A stretch of DNA of 64,000 nucleotides, taken from Nocardiopsis quinghaiensis. Lineage in GTDB: Bacteria; Actinomycetota; Actinomycetes; Streptosporangiales; Streptosporangiaceae. Within the stretch, counting starts at the first letter, position 1. Every line of letters starts with the position of its first letter. This document shows positions 28,055-37,193 of the stretch, piece after piece. A program made the translations under genes and the position numbers. The stretch lies in contig NZ_VWVU01000007.1 in the NCBI RefSeq assembly GCF_008638365.1, forward strand, positions 124,001-188,000, in the 5' to 3' direction. The notes beneath the pieces are model-generated. The model saw only the letters and a program-made list of their open reading frames with translations. It was not told the DNA's origin and ran no database searches.

Positions 28055-29047
28055 ATGCCACAAACCGTCGAACCAGCGGCCGAGCGCGAGGCCGAGAGGC
28101 CCGTCAGGGCCCCCGTGACCGAACCCGCGCCGCGCCGCCGCAAGTTTCCCACCCCGTACCTGCTCATAGCCCCGGCCCTGATCCTGCTCGCGATCGTGCT
28201 GCTGTGGCCGATCGTGCAGATGGTGTGGTACTCGCTCACCAGCTTCACCACCCGCAACCTCCTGCCGAACCAGCCCGGGCCGGCATGGAACGGCTTCGCC
28301 CACTACCAGTCACTGCTGACCGACCCCGAGTTCTGGGCGATCCTGCGCAACACGGTCGTCGTCTGCACACTGATGGTCGGCATCACGATGGTGCTGGGCA
28401 CTCTCGTGGGGCTGCTGCTGCACAAGCTCCCCAATTGGTTCTCGGGGATCGTGGCCCTCGGCATGATGCTCGCCTGGGCCACCCCTGCGCTGAGCGCCTC
28501 ACTGGTCTTCCGCTGGCTGTTCCTGCCCGAGCGGGGACTGGTCAACGTCGCGCTGGACGGACTGCCGGACTGGCTGGTGGGCGACGGCTGGCTGGAGTAC
28601 AACTGGTTCCTCGAACCGCTCTCGCTGTTCTCCATCCTGATCACGGTGATCGTCTGGCAGTCCTTCCCCTTCGTCGCGGTCTCCGTCCTCGCCGGGCTCA
28701 AGAGCATCCCGCACGAGCTGTACGAGGCCGCGAGGATGGACGGCGCCAGCGCCTGGAAGGCCTTCTGGAACGTCACGTTCCCGATGCTGCGTCCGCTGTT
28801 CGCCCTGCTCCTGGTCCTGCAGATCATCTGGGACCTGCGGGTGTTCACCCAGCTGTACATCCTGGCCAACAGCTTCCAGAACAAGGACGTCTACCTGCTC
28901 TCGTACTACATCTACCAGCAGGGCTTCAGCGCCAGCCCGGCCAACTACGGCATGGGCTCGGCGATCGCGGTGGTCATGACCGTGATGATCCTCGCCGTCA
29001 CCGCGTACTACCTGCGCATCATGATCCGCCAGGGGGAGACCCGATGA
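28055..29047 (+). CDS. Sugar ABC transporter permease, DasB-like (MalF type)
   Basis: A 330-residue CUT1 membrane subunit with about six helices (YLLIAPALILLAIVLLWPIVQMVW first). The EAA loop is YEAARMDGASAWKAFWNVTFPMLRP. The N-terminal ~30 residues are charged and cytoplasmic. A GAGAAG site precedes the ATG. Its stop overlaps the next start (ATGA). Partner of the following permease; together they form the channel. Confidence 0.9.
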   Translation: MPQTVEPAAEREAERPVRAPVTEPAPRRRKFPTPYLLIAPALILLAIVLLWPIVQMVWYSLTSFTTRNLLPNQPGPAWNGFAHYQSLLTDPEFWAILRNTVVVCTLMVGITMVLGTLVGLLLHKLPNWFSGIVALGMMLAWATPALSASLVFRWLFLPERGLVNVALDGLPDWLVGDGWLEYNWFLEPLSLFSILITVIVWQSFPFVAVSVLAGLKSIPHELYEAARMDGASAWKAFWNVTFPMLRPLFALLLVLQIIWDLRVFTQLYILANSFQNKDVYLLSYYIYQQGFSASPANYGMGSAIAVVMTVMILAVTAYYLRIMIRQGETR

Positions 29048-30012
29048 CCGCGACCGACGACACCACCCGCCCCGCCCCGCGCGAACGCGCCACCGGGAGC
29101 GCCGAGGCCGGCGGAGCGGGCCGCTCCGGACGCGCCCGCCGCCGCGGTACGACGCGCCGCCTGCGCTCGGTCCCGCTGTACCTGGCCGGCGTCGCGGTGT
29201 TCCTGTTCTCCGTCTTCCCGGTGTACTGGATGGTCATCACGGCCCTCAAGCCGGTGGGCGAGATCTTCACCCGGGACCAGACCGTCTTCCCGAGGACACC
29301 GACGCTGGAGCACTTCGACAGGGTGCTCAACGGCCAGCTGATCCCGGGCGTGAACTTCTGGCAGTTCCTCGGCAACAGCCTGTTCGTCACCGTCGCGGCC
29401 GTGGCCATGGGAGCGTTCCTGTCCCTGCTGGCCGCCGTGGCCGTGGCCCGGTTCCGCTTCCGGCTGCGCACCACCTTCATCATCCTGCTGATGGTGATCC
29501 AGATGGTGCCGATGGAGGCGATGATCATCTCGATCTTCATCAACTTCCGCCAGCTGTCCGACGTGAGCGGCATGCAGCTGCTCGGCAACCTGTCCGGCCT
29601 GCTCATCGTGTACACGGCCGTGTCCCTGCCGATCACCATCATGATGCTGCGGGGCTTCGTCGCCGCGGTGCCCAAGGAGCTGGAGGAGGCCGCGGCCATC
29701 GACGGCGCCGGCCCCTGGACCGTCTTCTGGCGCGTCCTGATGCCGCTGGTCGCGCCGGGCCTGGTCGCGGCGAGCATCTTCGCCTTCATCACCGCCTGGA
29801 ACGAGTTCATCGTCGCCCTGACGTTCCTGGGCCGCAGCACGGACAACTACACGCTGCCGCTGACCCTGTCCTACTACTTCGGCCGCTTCGGCACCGAGTG
29901 GGGACCGATCATGGCGGCCTCCACGCTGCTGACCATCCCCGTGATGCTCTTCTTCCTGTTCGTCCAGCGGCGCATGGTCTCCGGCCTGACCATGGGCGCG
30001 GTCAAGGGCTGA
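29044..30012 (+). CDS. Sugar ABC transporter permease, DasC-like (MalG type)
   Basis: 322 residues, CUT1 MalG-type permease. An Arg/Gly-rich cytoplasmic N-terminus of ~40 residues is followed by six helices. The EAA loop reads EEAAAIDGAGPWTVFWRVLMPLVAPGL, and the family ending FFLFVQRRMVSGLTMGAVKG is present. The 4-bp ATGA overlap with the preceding permease implies coupled synthesis. Confidence 0.9.
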   Translation: MTATDDTTRPAPRERATGSAEAGGAGRSGRARRRGTTRRLRSVPLYLAGVAVFLFSVFPVYWMVITALKPVGEIFTRDQTVFPRTPTLEHFDRVLNGQLIPGVNFWQFLGNSLFVTVAAVAMGAFLSLLAAVAVARFRFRLRTTFIILLMVIQMVPMEAMIISIFINFRQLSDVSGMQLLGNLSGLLIVYTAVSLPITIMMLRGFVAAVPKELEEAAAIDGAGPWTVFWRVLMPLVAPGLVAASIFAFITAWNEFIVALTFLGRSTDNYTLPLTLSYYFGRFGTEWGPIMAASTLLTIPVMLFFLFVQRRMVSGLTMGAVKG

Positions 30013-30022
30013 CCGCCTCCCG

Positions 30023-30066
30023 CCGGGGCGGGTTCCGCGCGACGGGCGCCGTGGAACCCGCCCCGG
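30023..30066 (+). terminator. Long hairpin between DasC-like and GH3 genes
   Basis: A perfect 14-bp stem (30023-30036 against 30053-30066, CCGGGGCGGGTTCC) encloses an inner GCGC/GCGC stem. It starts 10 bp after the permease stop, in the 142-bp gap before the GH3 gene. It may end the transporter transcript or tune read-through to the hydrolase. Confidence 0.7.
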
Positions 30067-30154
30067 ACACGCACGCCCCCGACCACGTACCCGCCCCCAC
30101 GCCACCCGTCTGCCCCGCCCCGGGCACCCCTTCGCTCACCGAACGGAGTCCGTC

Positions 30155-31639
30155 ATGCCGTACGACCCGACCCTGGCACGCCTGGCCAACGCCACGCTGC
30201 TGGTGCCCTTCGAGTCCTACCACGCCCCACGCTGGGTCCTGGATGGTCTGGCGGACGGCATCTCCGGTGTCTGCCTGTTCCACAACAACCTCGACGGTCC
30301 GGAGCAGGTGACCGCGTTGAACGCCTCCCTGGCCGAGGCCACCGACACCCCGCTGATCTCCCTGGACGAGGAGGGCGGCGACGTCACCCGCATCGGCCAG
30401 GCGCGGGGCAGCGACTACCCGGGCAACGCCGCGCTGGGCGCGGTGGACGACCCCGACCTGACCCGCGCCACCCTTCGCTCCCTGGGCGGGCGCCTGGCCG
30501 AGCTGGGCTTCAACCTGGACCTGGCCCCGTCGGTGGACGTCAACGTCGCCGACGACAACCCGGTGATCGGTACCCGCTCCTTCGGCGCCGACGCCGAACT
30601 CGTGGCCCGCCACGCGGCCGCGGCCGTGCTGGGCCTGCAGGAGGCGGGCGTGGCCGCGTGCGCCAAGCACTTCCCCGGCCACGGCGCCACCTCCCAGGAC
30701 TCCCACCACGTGCTGCCGCGCGTGGAGGCCGACGCCGACCTGCTGCGGCGCCGCGAGCTGGTGCCGTTCCGGGCGGCGGTGGAGGCGGGGGTCCGGTCGA
30801 TCCTGACCGCGCACATCGAGATGCCGGGGCTGGGCGGTGACGGTCCGGCCACGCTCACCCCGCGCATCCTCAACGAGCTGCTCCGCGGAGAGCTGGGCTT
30901 CACCGGGACCGTGGTCAGCGACGCCATGGAGATGCAGGGCGTCAGCGGCCGGATCGGTATCCCCGAGGCCAGCGTGCGCGCGGTGGTCTCCGGGGTGGAC
31001 CTGCTGTGCCTGGGCAGGTTCGTCTACGCCGACCAGGTCGAACTGGTCCGCGCCGCCCTGGTGGATGCGGTCCGCGAGGGCCGCCTGTCCGGGGAACGCC
31101 TGGAGGAGGCCGCCGCGCGCAACGCCGAACTGCGCACCTGGATCCGGGAGTCGGCCTCCCGGCGCGCGGCAGTCCCCGAGGCCGACGGCGTGGGCCTGGC
31201 CGGCGCCCGCCGGGCGGTGCTCGTGAACGGCGACCTGCCGCCGCTGAGGGACCCGTACGTGGTGGAGGTGGACGCCCCCTCCGGCATGGCGGTGGGCGAG
31301 GTCCCGTGGGGCCTGGGCCCCTGGTTCCCCGACGTCGAGCGGGTCTCCCCCGAGGAGGGGCACGCCGAACGGCTGGCGGCCAACGCCCGGGACCGTGACC
31401 TGGTCGTGGTGGTGCGGGACGCGCACCGCTATCCCGGCACCCGGGCGCTCGTGAACCGCCTGCTCGGCCTCCGTCCGGGGGCCGTGGTGGTGGAGATGGG
31501 CCTGCCCATCTGGCGCCCCGTGTGCGGGGCCCACGTGAGCACCTACGGTGCCGCGCACGTGAACGGCCTGAGCGCGGCCGAGCTGCTGGGCGGCGCGGTG
31601 GGCGTCCCCTCCCCCTCCCCCTCCCCCGGCGGGAGCTGA
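30155..31639 (+). CDS. Family 3 glycoside hydrolase, beta-N-acetylhexosaminidase (DasD/NagZ-like)
   Basis: This hydrolase releases N-acetylglucosamine from imported chito-oligosaccharides or muropeptides. The 494-residue protein carries the diagnostic KHFPGHG-x4-DSH motif (Lys171-His184), where the His/Asp pair acts as acid/base in this subgroup, and the nucleophile Asp256 in VVSDAMEM. SLDEEGGDVTRI binds substrate at the N-terminus. No signal peptide, so it is cytoplasmic, matching a role on imported sugar. A C-terminal domain of ~150 residues follows the barrel. CGGAG lies before the ATG. Confidence 0.9.
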   Translation: MPYDPTLARLANATLLVPFESYHAPRWVLDGLADGISGVCLFHNNLDGPEQVTALNASLAEATDTPLISLDEEGGDVTRIGQARGSDYPGNAALGAVDDPDLTRATLRSLGGRLAELGFNLDLAPSVDVNVADDNPVIGTRSFGADAELVARHAAAAVLGLQEAGVAACAKHFPGHGATSQDSHHVLPRVEADADLLRRRELVPFRAAVEAGVRSILTAHIEMPGLGGDGPATLTPRILNELLRGELGFTGTVVSDAMEMQGVSGRIGIPEASVRAVVSGVDLLCLGRFVYADQVELVRAALVDAVREGRLSGERLEEAAARNAELRTWIRESASRRAAVPEADGVGLAGARRAVLVNGDLPPLRDPYVVEVDAPSGMAVGEVPWGLGPWFPDVERVSPEEGHAERLAANARDRDLVVVVRDAHRYPGTRALVNRLLGLRPGAVVVEMGLPIWRPVCGAHVSTYGAAHVNGLSAAELLGGAVGVPSPSPSPGGS

Positions 31640-31809
31640 TCCCCTCCCGCCCCGGCGGGTGGAGAGGGACACACGGACGCGGGCGGGCCGGGTCGGGAAC
31701 GTCACCGATGTCCCCGAAACCCGGTAGGAGAAGTACCCTTGCCCTGAAGCACTCCGGCCGTCGGCGCACATGTCGGCGTCCGGTGCCCCATTCGCCCTTC
31801 TAACCACGG

Positions 31810-31815
31810 CATAAT
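31810..31815 (+). promoter_or_regulatory. -10 of a leaderless Rrf2-gene promoter
   Basis: CATAAT followed by CACAGC and then ATG. No ribosome-binding site precedes the ATG. The 182-bp gap upstream (31640-31821) holds a small GCGGG hairpin after the GH3 gene (31646-31659) and otherwise nothing clear. Confidence 0.6.
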
Positions 31816-31821
31816 CACAGC

Positions 31822-32286
31822 ATGCGCCTTTCAGCCCGGGTCGACTACGCGCTACGCGCGGCGGCGGAGCTTGCCGTCGCCGAGGAGGGGCCGGTGACGG
31901 CCGAGCAACTCGCACGCGCGCAGGCCATCCCCGGAAAATTCCTCGAGAACATCCTCACCCAGCTACGCCGTGCCGGCCTGGTGCGCAGCCAGCGCGGCCC
32001 CGTCGGCGGCTACTGGCTGGCCCGTCCGGCGGCGGAGATCTCCCTGGCCGACATCATCCGCGCGGTCGACGGACCGCTCGCCAACGTGCGCGGGGAGCGC
32101 CCCGAACACGTCGACTACGACGGTGCGGCCCGCAGCCTGCAGCAGGTGTGGATCGCCCTGCGCGCGAGCGAGCGCGTCATCCTGGAGGGCGTCAACCTCC
32201 AGCACCTGGTGACCAACGAGCTGCCCGCGACGGTGCGGACCCTGGCCGAGGACCCCGAGGCCTGGGTCAACCACACCCACCGCTAG
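31822..32286 (+). CDS. Rrf2-family transcriptional regulator without cysteines
   Basis: A 154-residue DNA-binding protein: MRLSARVDYALRAAAELAV, then the winged helix with QAIPGKFLENILTQLRRAGLVRSQRGPVGGYWLARPAAEISLADIIRAVDG. Many Rrf2 proteins (IscR, NsrR, RsrR) bind an Fe-S cluster through cysteines after this wing. This protein has no cysteine at all, so it cannot bind a cluster that way; CymR is a known cluster-free member. Targets unknown. It is leaderless and shares a terminator with clgR. Confidence 0.9.
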   Translation: MRLSARVDYALRAAAELAVAEEGPVTAEQLARAQAIPGKFLENILTQLRRAGLVRSQRGPVGGYWLARPAAEISLADIIRAVDGPLANVRGERPEHVDYDGAARSLQQVWIALRASERVILEGVNLQHLVTNELPATVRTLAEDPEAWVNHTHR

Positions 32287-32380
32287 GGCGTGTGTCCGCC
32301 GAACACGCCCCGCCCCGCCACGGCCGGAGCCTCCCGCCACCCCGGCGGTCCCGCGTGCGGGAGGGCCTCCGGACACGCGA

Positions 32381-32408
32381 AAGGAGCCGACCTCCCGGTC
32401 GGCTCCTT
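32381..32408. terminator. Bidirectional terminator between the Rrf2 gene and clgR
   Basis: A perfect 12-bp stem AAGGAGCCGACC (32381-32392) against 32397-32408 with TCCC loop. It lies between converging genes, and its A/T ends give a short T run on both strands. Confidence 0.85.
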
Positions 32409-32452
32409 CACATGGTCACGATGGCGATGGACGGACAGTTCCGAGGTGGGGG

Positions 32453-32809
32453 TCAGACCCCCACCATGTCGGCGACATGGGGAACGCGATCCGGTACCGG
32501 GTCGATGCCGAGGTCCTGGGCGGAGACGGGGTCGGTCGTGACCGAGTCGCCCAGCAGCGCGGCCTCCTGCAGCTCGGCGAGGGCAAGCTGGTCGGAGACC
32601 TCCCTCAGTACCTGGGAGAGCGGGACCCCGAGGGCCCCGCAGATCGAGGAGAGCAGTTCGGAAGAGGCTTCCTTCTGCCCGCGCTCGACCTCCGACAGGT
32701 AGCCGAGGGATACACGTGCATCGGCCGACACCTCGCGGAGGGTGCGGCCCTGGCGCTGCCGGAGCCGCCTGAGCACGTCACCAAGTAGGTGACGAAGCAG
32801 GACCATCAT
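32453..32809 (-). CDS. clgR: Clp gene regulator ClgR (XRE-type HTH)
   Basis: ClgR activates clp protease genes in actinobacteria and is itself degraded by Clp protease. The 118-residue protein has the diagnostic N-terminus [50 protein letters not shown], an XRE helix-turn-helix. The C-terminus differs from the Ala-Ala degron of Streptomyces ClgR: it ends VADMVGV. Two adjacent ATGs exist (32809 and 32806); GGGAGGGAG precedes them. The place after cinA is the usual one. Confidence 0.9.
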   Translation of the reverse strand: MMVLLRHLLGDVLRRLRQRQGRTLREVSADARVSLGYLSEVERGQKEASSELLSSICGALGVPLSQVLREVSDQLALAELQEAALLGDSVTTDPVSAQDLGIDPVPDRVPHVADMVGV

Positions 32810-32822
32810 TCGCGCTCCCTCC

Positions 32823-32844
32823 CACCGGTAGCGACCTTCATATA
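32823..32844 (-). promoter_or_regulatory. clgR promoter with a possible ClgR box
   Basis: On the minus strand TATATG (32839-32844) could be the -10, followed by CGC-TACCG-GTG (32823-32833), which resembles the ClgR consensus CGC-YNANR-GCG with two mismatches. Autoregulation would be expected. Weak evidence. Confidence 0.3.
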
Positions 32845-32968
32845 CAACACCGTACCTGCCCCACGCCCGATTCGGGCACCTCTTGCCGTCCTGTTCGCTG
32901 GAGGGGGAACCACGTCCGAGGGTGGTTTTGTTCCCCTCGACGAGGGGAGGAGGGACCAACCGAAAGGT

Positions 32969-33526
32969 TCAGGCCCGGGTGCTTCCCTCCACACTCCCGC
33001 GAACGACCGAGTCCAGGAGCGACAGTGCCCCCTCGACCGTTCGGTATCGGATACCCGCACGGTCCCCGGTGAAACGGAACTGATGGACACGGGTCCGGTC
33101 ACCGGGCGTGGCGACGGCCGCGTAGACGGTGCCGACGGGCTGTCCGTCCTGGGCGTCGGGGCCGGCCACACCGGTCACCGCGACGCCGTAGTCGGCCTCC
33201 AGCAGTCGGCGGACGCCGAGCGCCATGTGCTCGGCCACCCCGGGGTGGACGGCGCCGTGTTCGGCCAGGAGGTCCTCCGGAACGCCCAGCAGGCCGGCCT
33301 TGGCGTCGGTGGCGTAGGCGACCACGCCGCCCCGGTAGGAACCGGAGGAGCCGGGGATGGCGGTCAGGTGGGCGCCGATCAGGCCGCCGGTCAGCGACTC
33401 GGCGGTGGCGCAGGTGGCACCGCGGTCCAGCAGGGCCCGGTGGGCGGCCCCGGCCGCAGTGAGTGCTCCGGACCGGGACTCCGGCTCCTCCGGGCCCGGG
33501 CGGCCCCGGTCCTCCTCCCGCCTCAC
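32969..33526 (-). CDS. cinA: CinA C-terminal domain protein (nicotinamide-nucleotide amidase)
   Basis: A stand-alone PncC/CinA-C enzyme of 185 residues that deamidates NMN to nicotinate mononucleotide in NAD recycling. Conserved segments are ATAESLTGGLIGAHLTAIPGSSGSYRGGVVAYA, LLGVPEDLLAEHGAVHPGVAEHMA and VAVTGVAGPDAQDGQPVGTVY. The N-terminal molybdopterin-binding-like half of full CinA is absent, as usual in actinobacteria. The GTG start overlaps the pgsA stop (GTGA). Confidence 0.9.
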   Translation of the reverse strand: MRREEDRGRPGPEEPESRSGALTAAGAAHRALLDRGATCATAESLTGGLIGAHLTAIPGSSGSYRGGVVAYATDAKAGLLGVPEDLLAEHGAVHPGVAEHMALGVRRLLEADYGVAVTGVAGPDAQDGQPVGTVYAAVATPGDRTRVHQFRFTGDRAGIRYRTVEGALSLLDSVVRGSVEGSTRA

Positions 33527-34124
33527 CCCGCGCGCCCCCCGCGGGCACGGACCGCGCGGACGGCGTCGAGCACGTAGGTCAGGCCGGTCCACAGTGTGAC
33601 CGCGAGCGCCGCTCCCATCACCACGTGGGCGAACCAGGTGAGGACGCCGCTGAGGGGAAGCACCTGCAGGGGGAACAGGTAGACGCTGATCGCGACGATC
33701 TGCAGGACCGTCTTGAGCTTGCCGCCCTGGCTGGCGGGCATGACCACGTAGCGCAGGACCGCGAAGCGCAGCGCCGTGATGCCCCATTCGCGGACCAGGA
33801 TGGCGAGGGTGACCCACCACCACAGGTCGCCCTGCAGGGAGAGCACCACCAGCGCGGCGCCGGTGAGCGCCTTGTCGGCGATGGGGTCGGCGATCTTGCC
33901 GAAGTCGGTGACCAGGTTGTGCCGGCGGGCGAGCTCGCCGTCGACGCGATCGGTGATGGCGGCCAGCACGAAGACCGCGAAGGCGGCGAACCGCCACCAG
34001 GAACCGTCCAGGAACATGAACCACACGAAGAGCGGCACCATGAGCAGGCGGCTCATCGTGAGGATGTTCGCGATGTTCCACAGCGGAACGTGGGGGCCGG
34101 GCGTGGCCGCGGACTCGTGATCGT

Positions 34125-34128
<4 letters not shown>
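33523..34128 (-). CDS. pgsA: CDP-diacylglycerol-glycerol-3-phosphate 3-phosphatidyltransferase
   Basis: This membrane enzyme makes phosphatidylglycerol phosphate from CDP-diacylglycerol. The 201-residue protein has the full CDP-alcohol phosphotransferase motif DG-x2-AR-x8-G-x3-D-x3-D in [20 protein letters not shown] (last Asp two residues further on), plus several helices. It overlaps rimO by ATGA and cinA by GTGA, so rimO-pgsA-cinA is one coupled operon. Confidence 0.92.
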
Positions 34129-35561
<1,433 letters not shown>

Positions 35562-35733
35562 GGCTTCCAAGCATGTGGGAGAGCTTCGAGTGGTGCGGGG
35601 GCCGGACCGGTCACGGTTGAACCCTGTCCGGGGCGCGGCGTCGCATGGCGCCGCCCGCAGCCCCCCACACTACCCTGACCGGCTCACCCTCCCGCACTCC
35701 GGTCAGGGTTCGCGCCGGCAGCCGACGGCGCCG

Positions 35734-36978
35734 TCACTGGACCAGGCCGTCCGCGCCGATGGTGACCTCCTTGACCTCCCCGGGCAGCCCGAGGGGTTCG
35801 AGTTCCTCTCCGTCGACGGTGACGCTGATCGCCCCGGCGTCGCCGATCCACAGGTCGATGGCCTCCTCGGTCGTGTAGTCCCGCTTCTCGCCCTCCAGTA
35901 GGAAACCGACGTACCGGCTCTCGCCGTCGGCCCCCGTGACCTCGATCCAGCTGCGGGCGGAGGCGCTGAGTTCGACGGTGAACTCGGCGGGCTCCGGCGG
36001 AGCCGCCTCGGCGGCCTCCTTCGCGCCGCCGGGGTCCACGGCGGAGCCGACGGTGCTCTCACCGGTGGAGGAGTCGAAGGCGGCCCGCAGCGGGTTGCCC
36101 GCGTCCCAGTCCTGCCAGGTGCGGACACCGATGAGGACGGACAGGACCACAAGGGCGCCGACGACGGCCCAGGGCCAGTGGCGCCGGACCGCCTCGACCC
36201 GCCTGTGGCCGACGGCGCCGAAGGGACGCGGCGCGGGTCCGCCGCCGCGCGCCCTGCCGCCTCCGGCGTGCCTGCCGCCCCGGAGCACGCCGTTCGCCGG
36301 CCTGCCGTACACGGGGATTCCGTTCACGGGCCCTTCGTGCGCGTGCCCTCCTTCGTGCGCGTGCCCTCCTTCGTGCGCGGGCCCCCCGCCGGGGACGTGG
36401 TGCCCGTCGGGGACGTACTGCCCGTCGGGAAGGTACCGCCCGTCGGGGACGTGGTGCCCTCCGTGGTACTCCTCCCCCGCGTCACGGGGTTCGGGGACCC
36501 GTGCGGACCGGGCGTCCCGGAGATCCTCCTCCTCCGCCGGGCGGCCCAGGATCTGCCCGCGTTCGAAGTGGCCCCAGCGCTGAGCGCCGACGCCGGAGTC
36601 GTCGTCGCCGAAGCGGTGCGTCGGTGACGAGGACCGTGCGTCCTCCCGCGTGGCCGCCGCGGCGCGCGCCGCGGCGGCCGCACGGATCCCCTCGGGTGTG
36701 GCCGCCGGGTGGCGCTGCGGAGAGACGAAGGCGGGTATGGCGCCGCTGGCGTGTTCGCGGTCGTACTCGGCCAGGAGCGGTGCCGGGTCCAGGCCGAGCG
36801 CGCGGCAGATGCCGCGGATGTGTCCGCGTGCGTAGAAGTCCCCGCCGCAGGGGATGAAGTCCTCCTGCTCGATGCCCATGAGAACAGGTTCCCGGATACG
36901 TGTACGGGCGCTGAGGTCCGCGACCGTGTACCCCGCCGCGACTCGGGCGGCGGACAGGGTCTGGCCGATCGTCGCCAT
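35734..36978 (-). CDS. RodZ-like membrane protein with N-terminal HTH and repeat linker
   Basis: A 414-residue protein between ftsK and rimO. Residues ~1-75 are an HTH_25 domain (TIGQTLSAARVAAGYTVADLSARTRI, DFYARGHIRGICRALGLDP). A long disordered linker with two sets of hexapeptide repeats follows. One membrane helix ([19 protein letters not shown], ~residues 265-284) precedes a C-terminal DUF4115 domain (FTVELSASARSWIEVTGADG...). That layout is RodZ: cytoplasmic HTH, helix, outside domain linked to cell-wall growth. GGGGGAG precedes the ATG. The linker is far longer than in E. coli RodZ. Confidence 0.8.
   Translation of the reverse strand: MATIGQTLSAARVAAGYTVADLSARTRIREPVLMGIEQEDFIPCGGDFYARGHIRGICRALGLDPAPLLAEYDREHASGAIPAFVSPQRHPAATPEGIRAAAAARAAAATREDARSSSPTHRFGDDDSGVGAQRWGHFERGQILGRPAEEEDLRDARSARVPEPRDAGEEYHGGHHVPDGRYLPDGQYVPDGHHVPGGGPAHEGGHAHEGGHAHEGPVNGIPVYGRPANGVLRGGRHAGGGRARGGGPAPRPFGAVGHRRVEAVRRHWPWAVVGALVVLSVLIGVRTWQDWDAGNPLRAAFDSSTGESTVGSAVDPGGAKEAAEAAPPEPAEFTVELSASARSWIEVTGADGESRYVGFLLEGEKRDYTTEEAIDLWIGDAGAISVTVDGEELEPLGLPGEVKEVTIGADGLVQ
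36333..36459 (-). repeat. Two tandem 18-bp repeat arrays inside the RodZ-like gene
   Basis: Array A has three 18-bp copies (36333-36386) and encodes GGHAHE-type units; array B has four 18-bp copies (36388-36459) and encodes units such as DGHHVP, DGRYLP and DGQYVP. All units are in frame, six residues each, and the protein segment is rich in His, Gly and Asp. Confidence 0.9.
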
Positions 36979-37160
36979 GCGCACTCCCCCCGCTACTGTG
37001 CGTTGATGCCGAGACCCACTCTGCCTGCTCAAGGGGCATTTACGCAGGTCACCACGCCCCATGAAGCCCCCAAGATCACACCAAATCGGGCAGGCACGTT
37101 TCTAAGGGATGCGAGTGGAGGTTCGGGAAAGTCCGTGACACGGGATCCACCGAACCCCCG

Positions 37161-37193
37161 ACCCGCCCGGGACACACCCGGCTCCGGGCGGGT
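37161..37193 (-). terminator. ftsK terminator
   Basis: ACCCGCCCGG (37161-37170) pairs perfectly with 37184-37193, which touches the ftsK stop codon. Loop of 13 nt. The 214-bp gap up to the RodZ-like gene must also hold that gene's promoter; none is obvious. Confidence 0.6.

Noticed and set aside
35780..35830. tRNA-like GGTTCGAGT string
   Set aside because: It is inside the RodZ-like coding region and no cloverleaf can be built around it.
36333..36459. CRISPR array
   Set aside because: The repeats are contiguous 18-mers in the RodZ-like reading frame, with no spacers and no cas genes.
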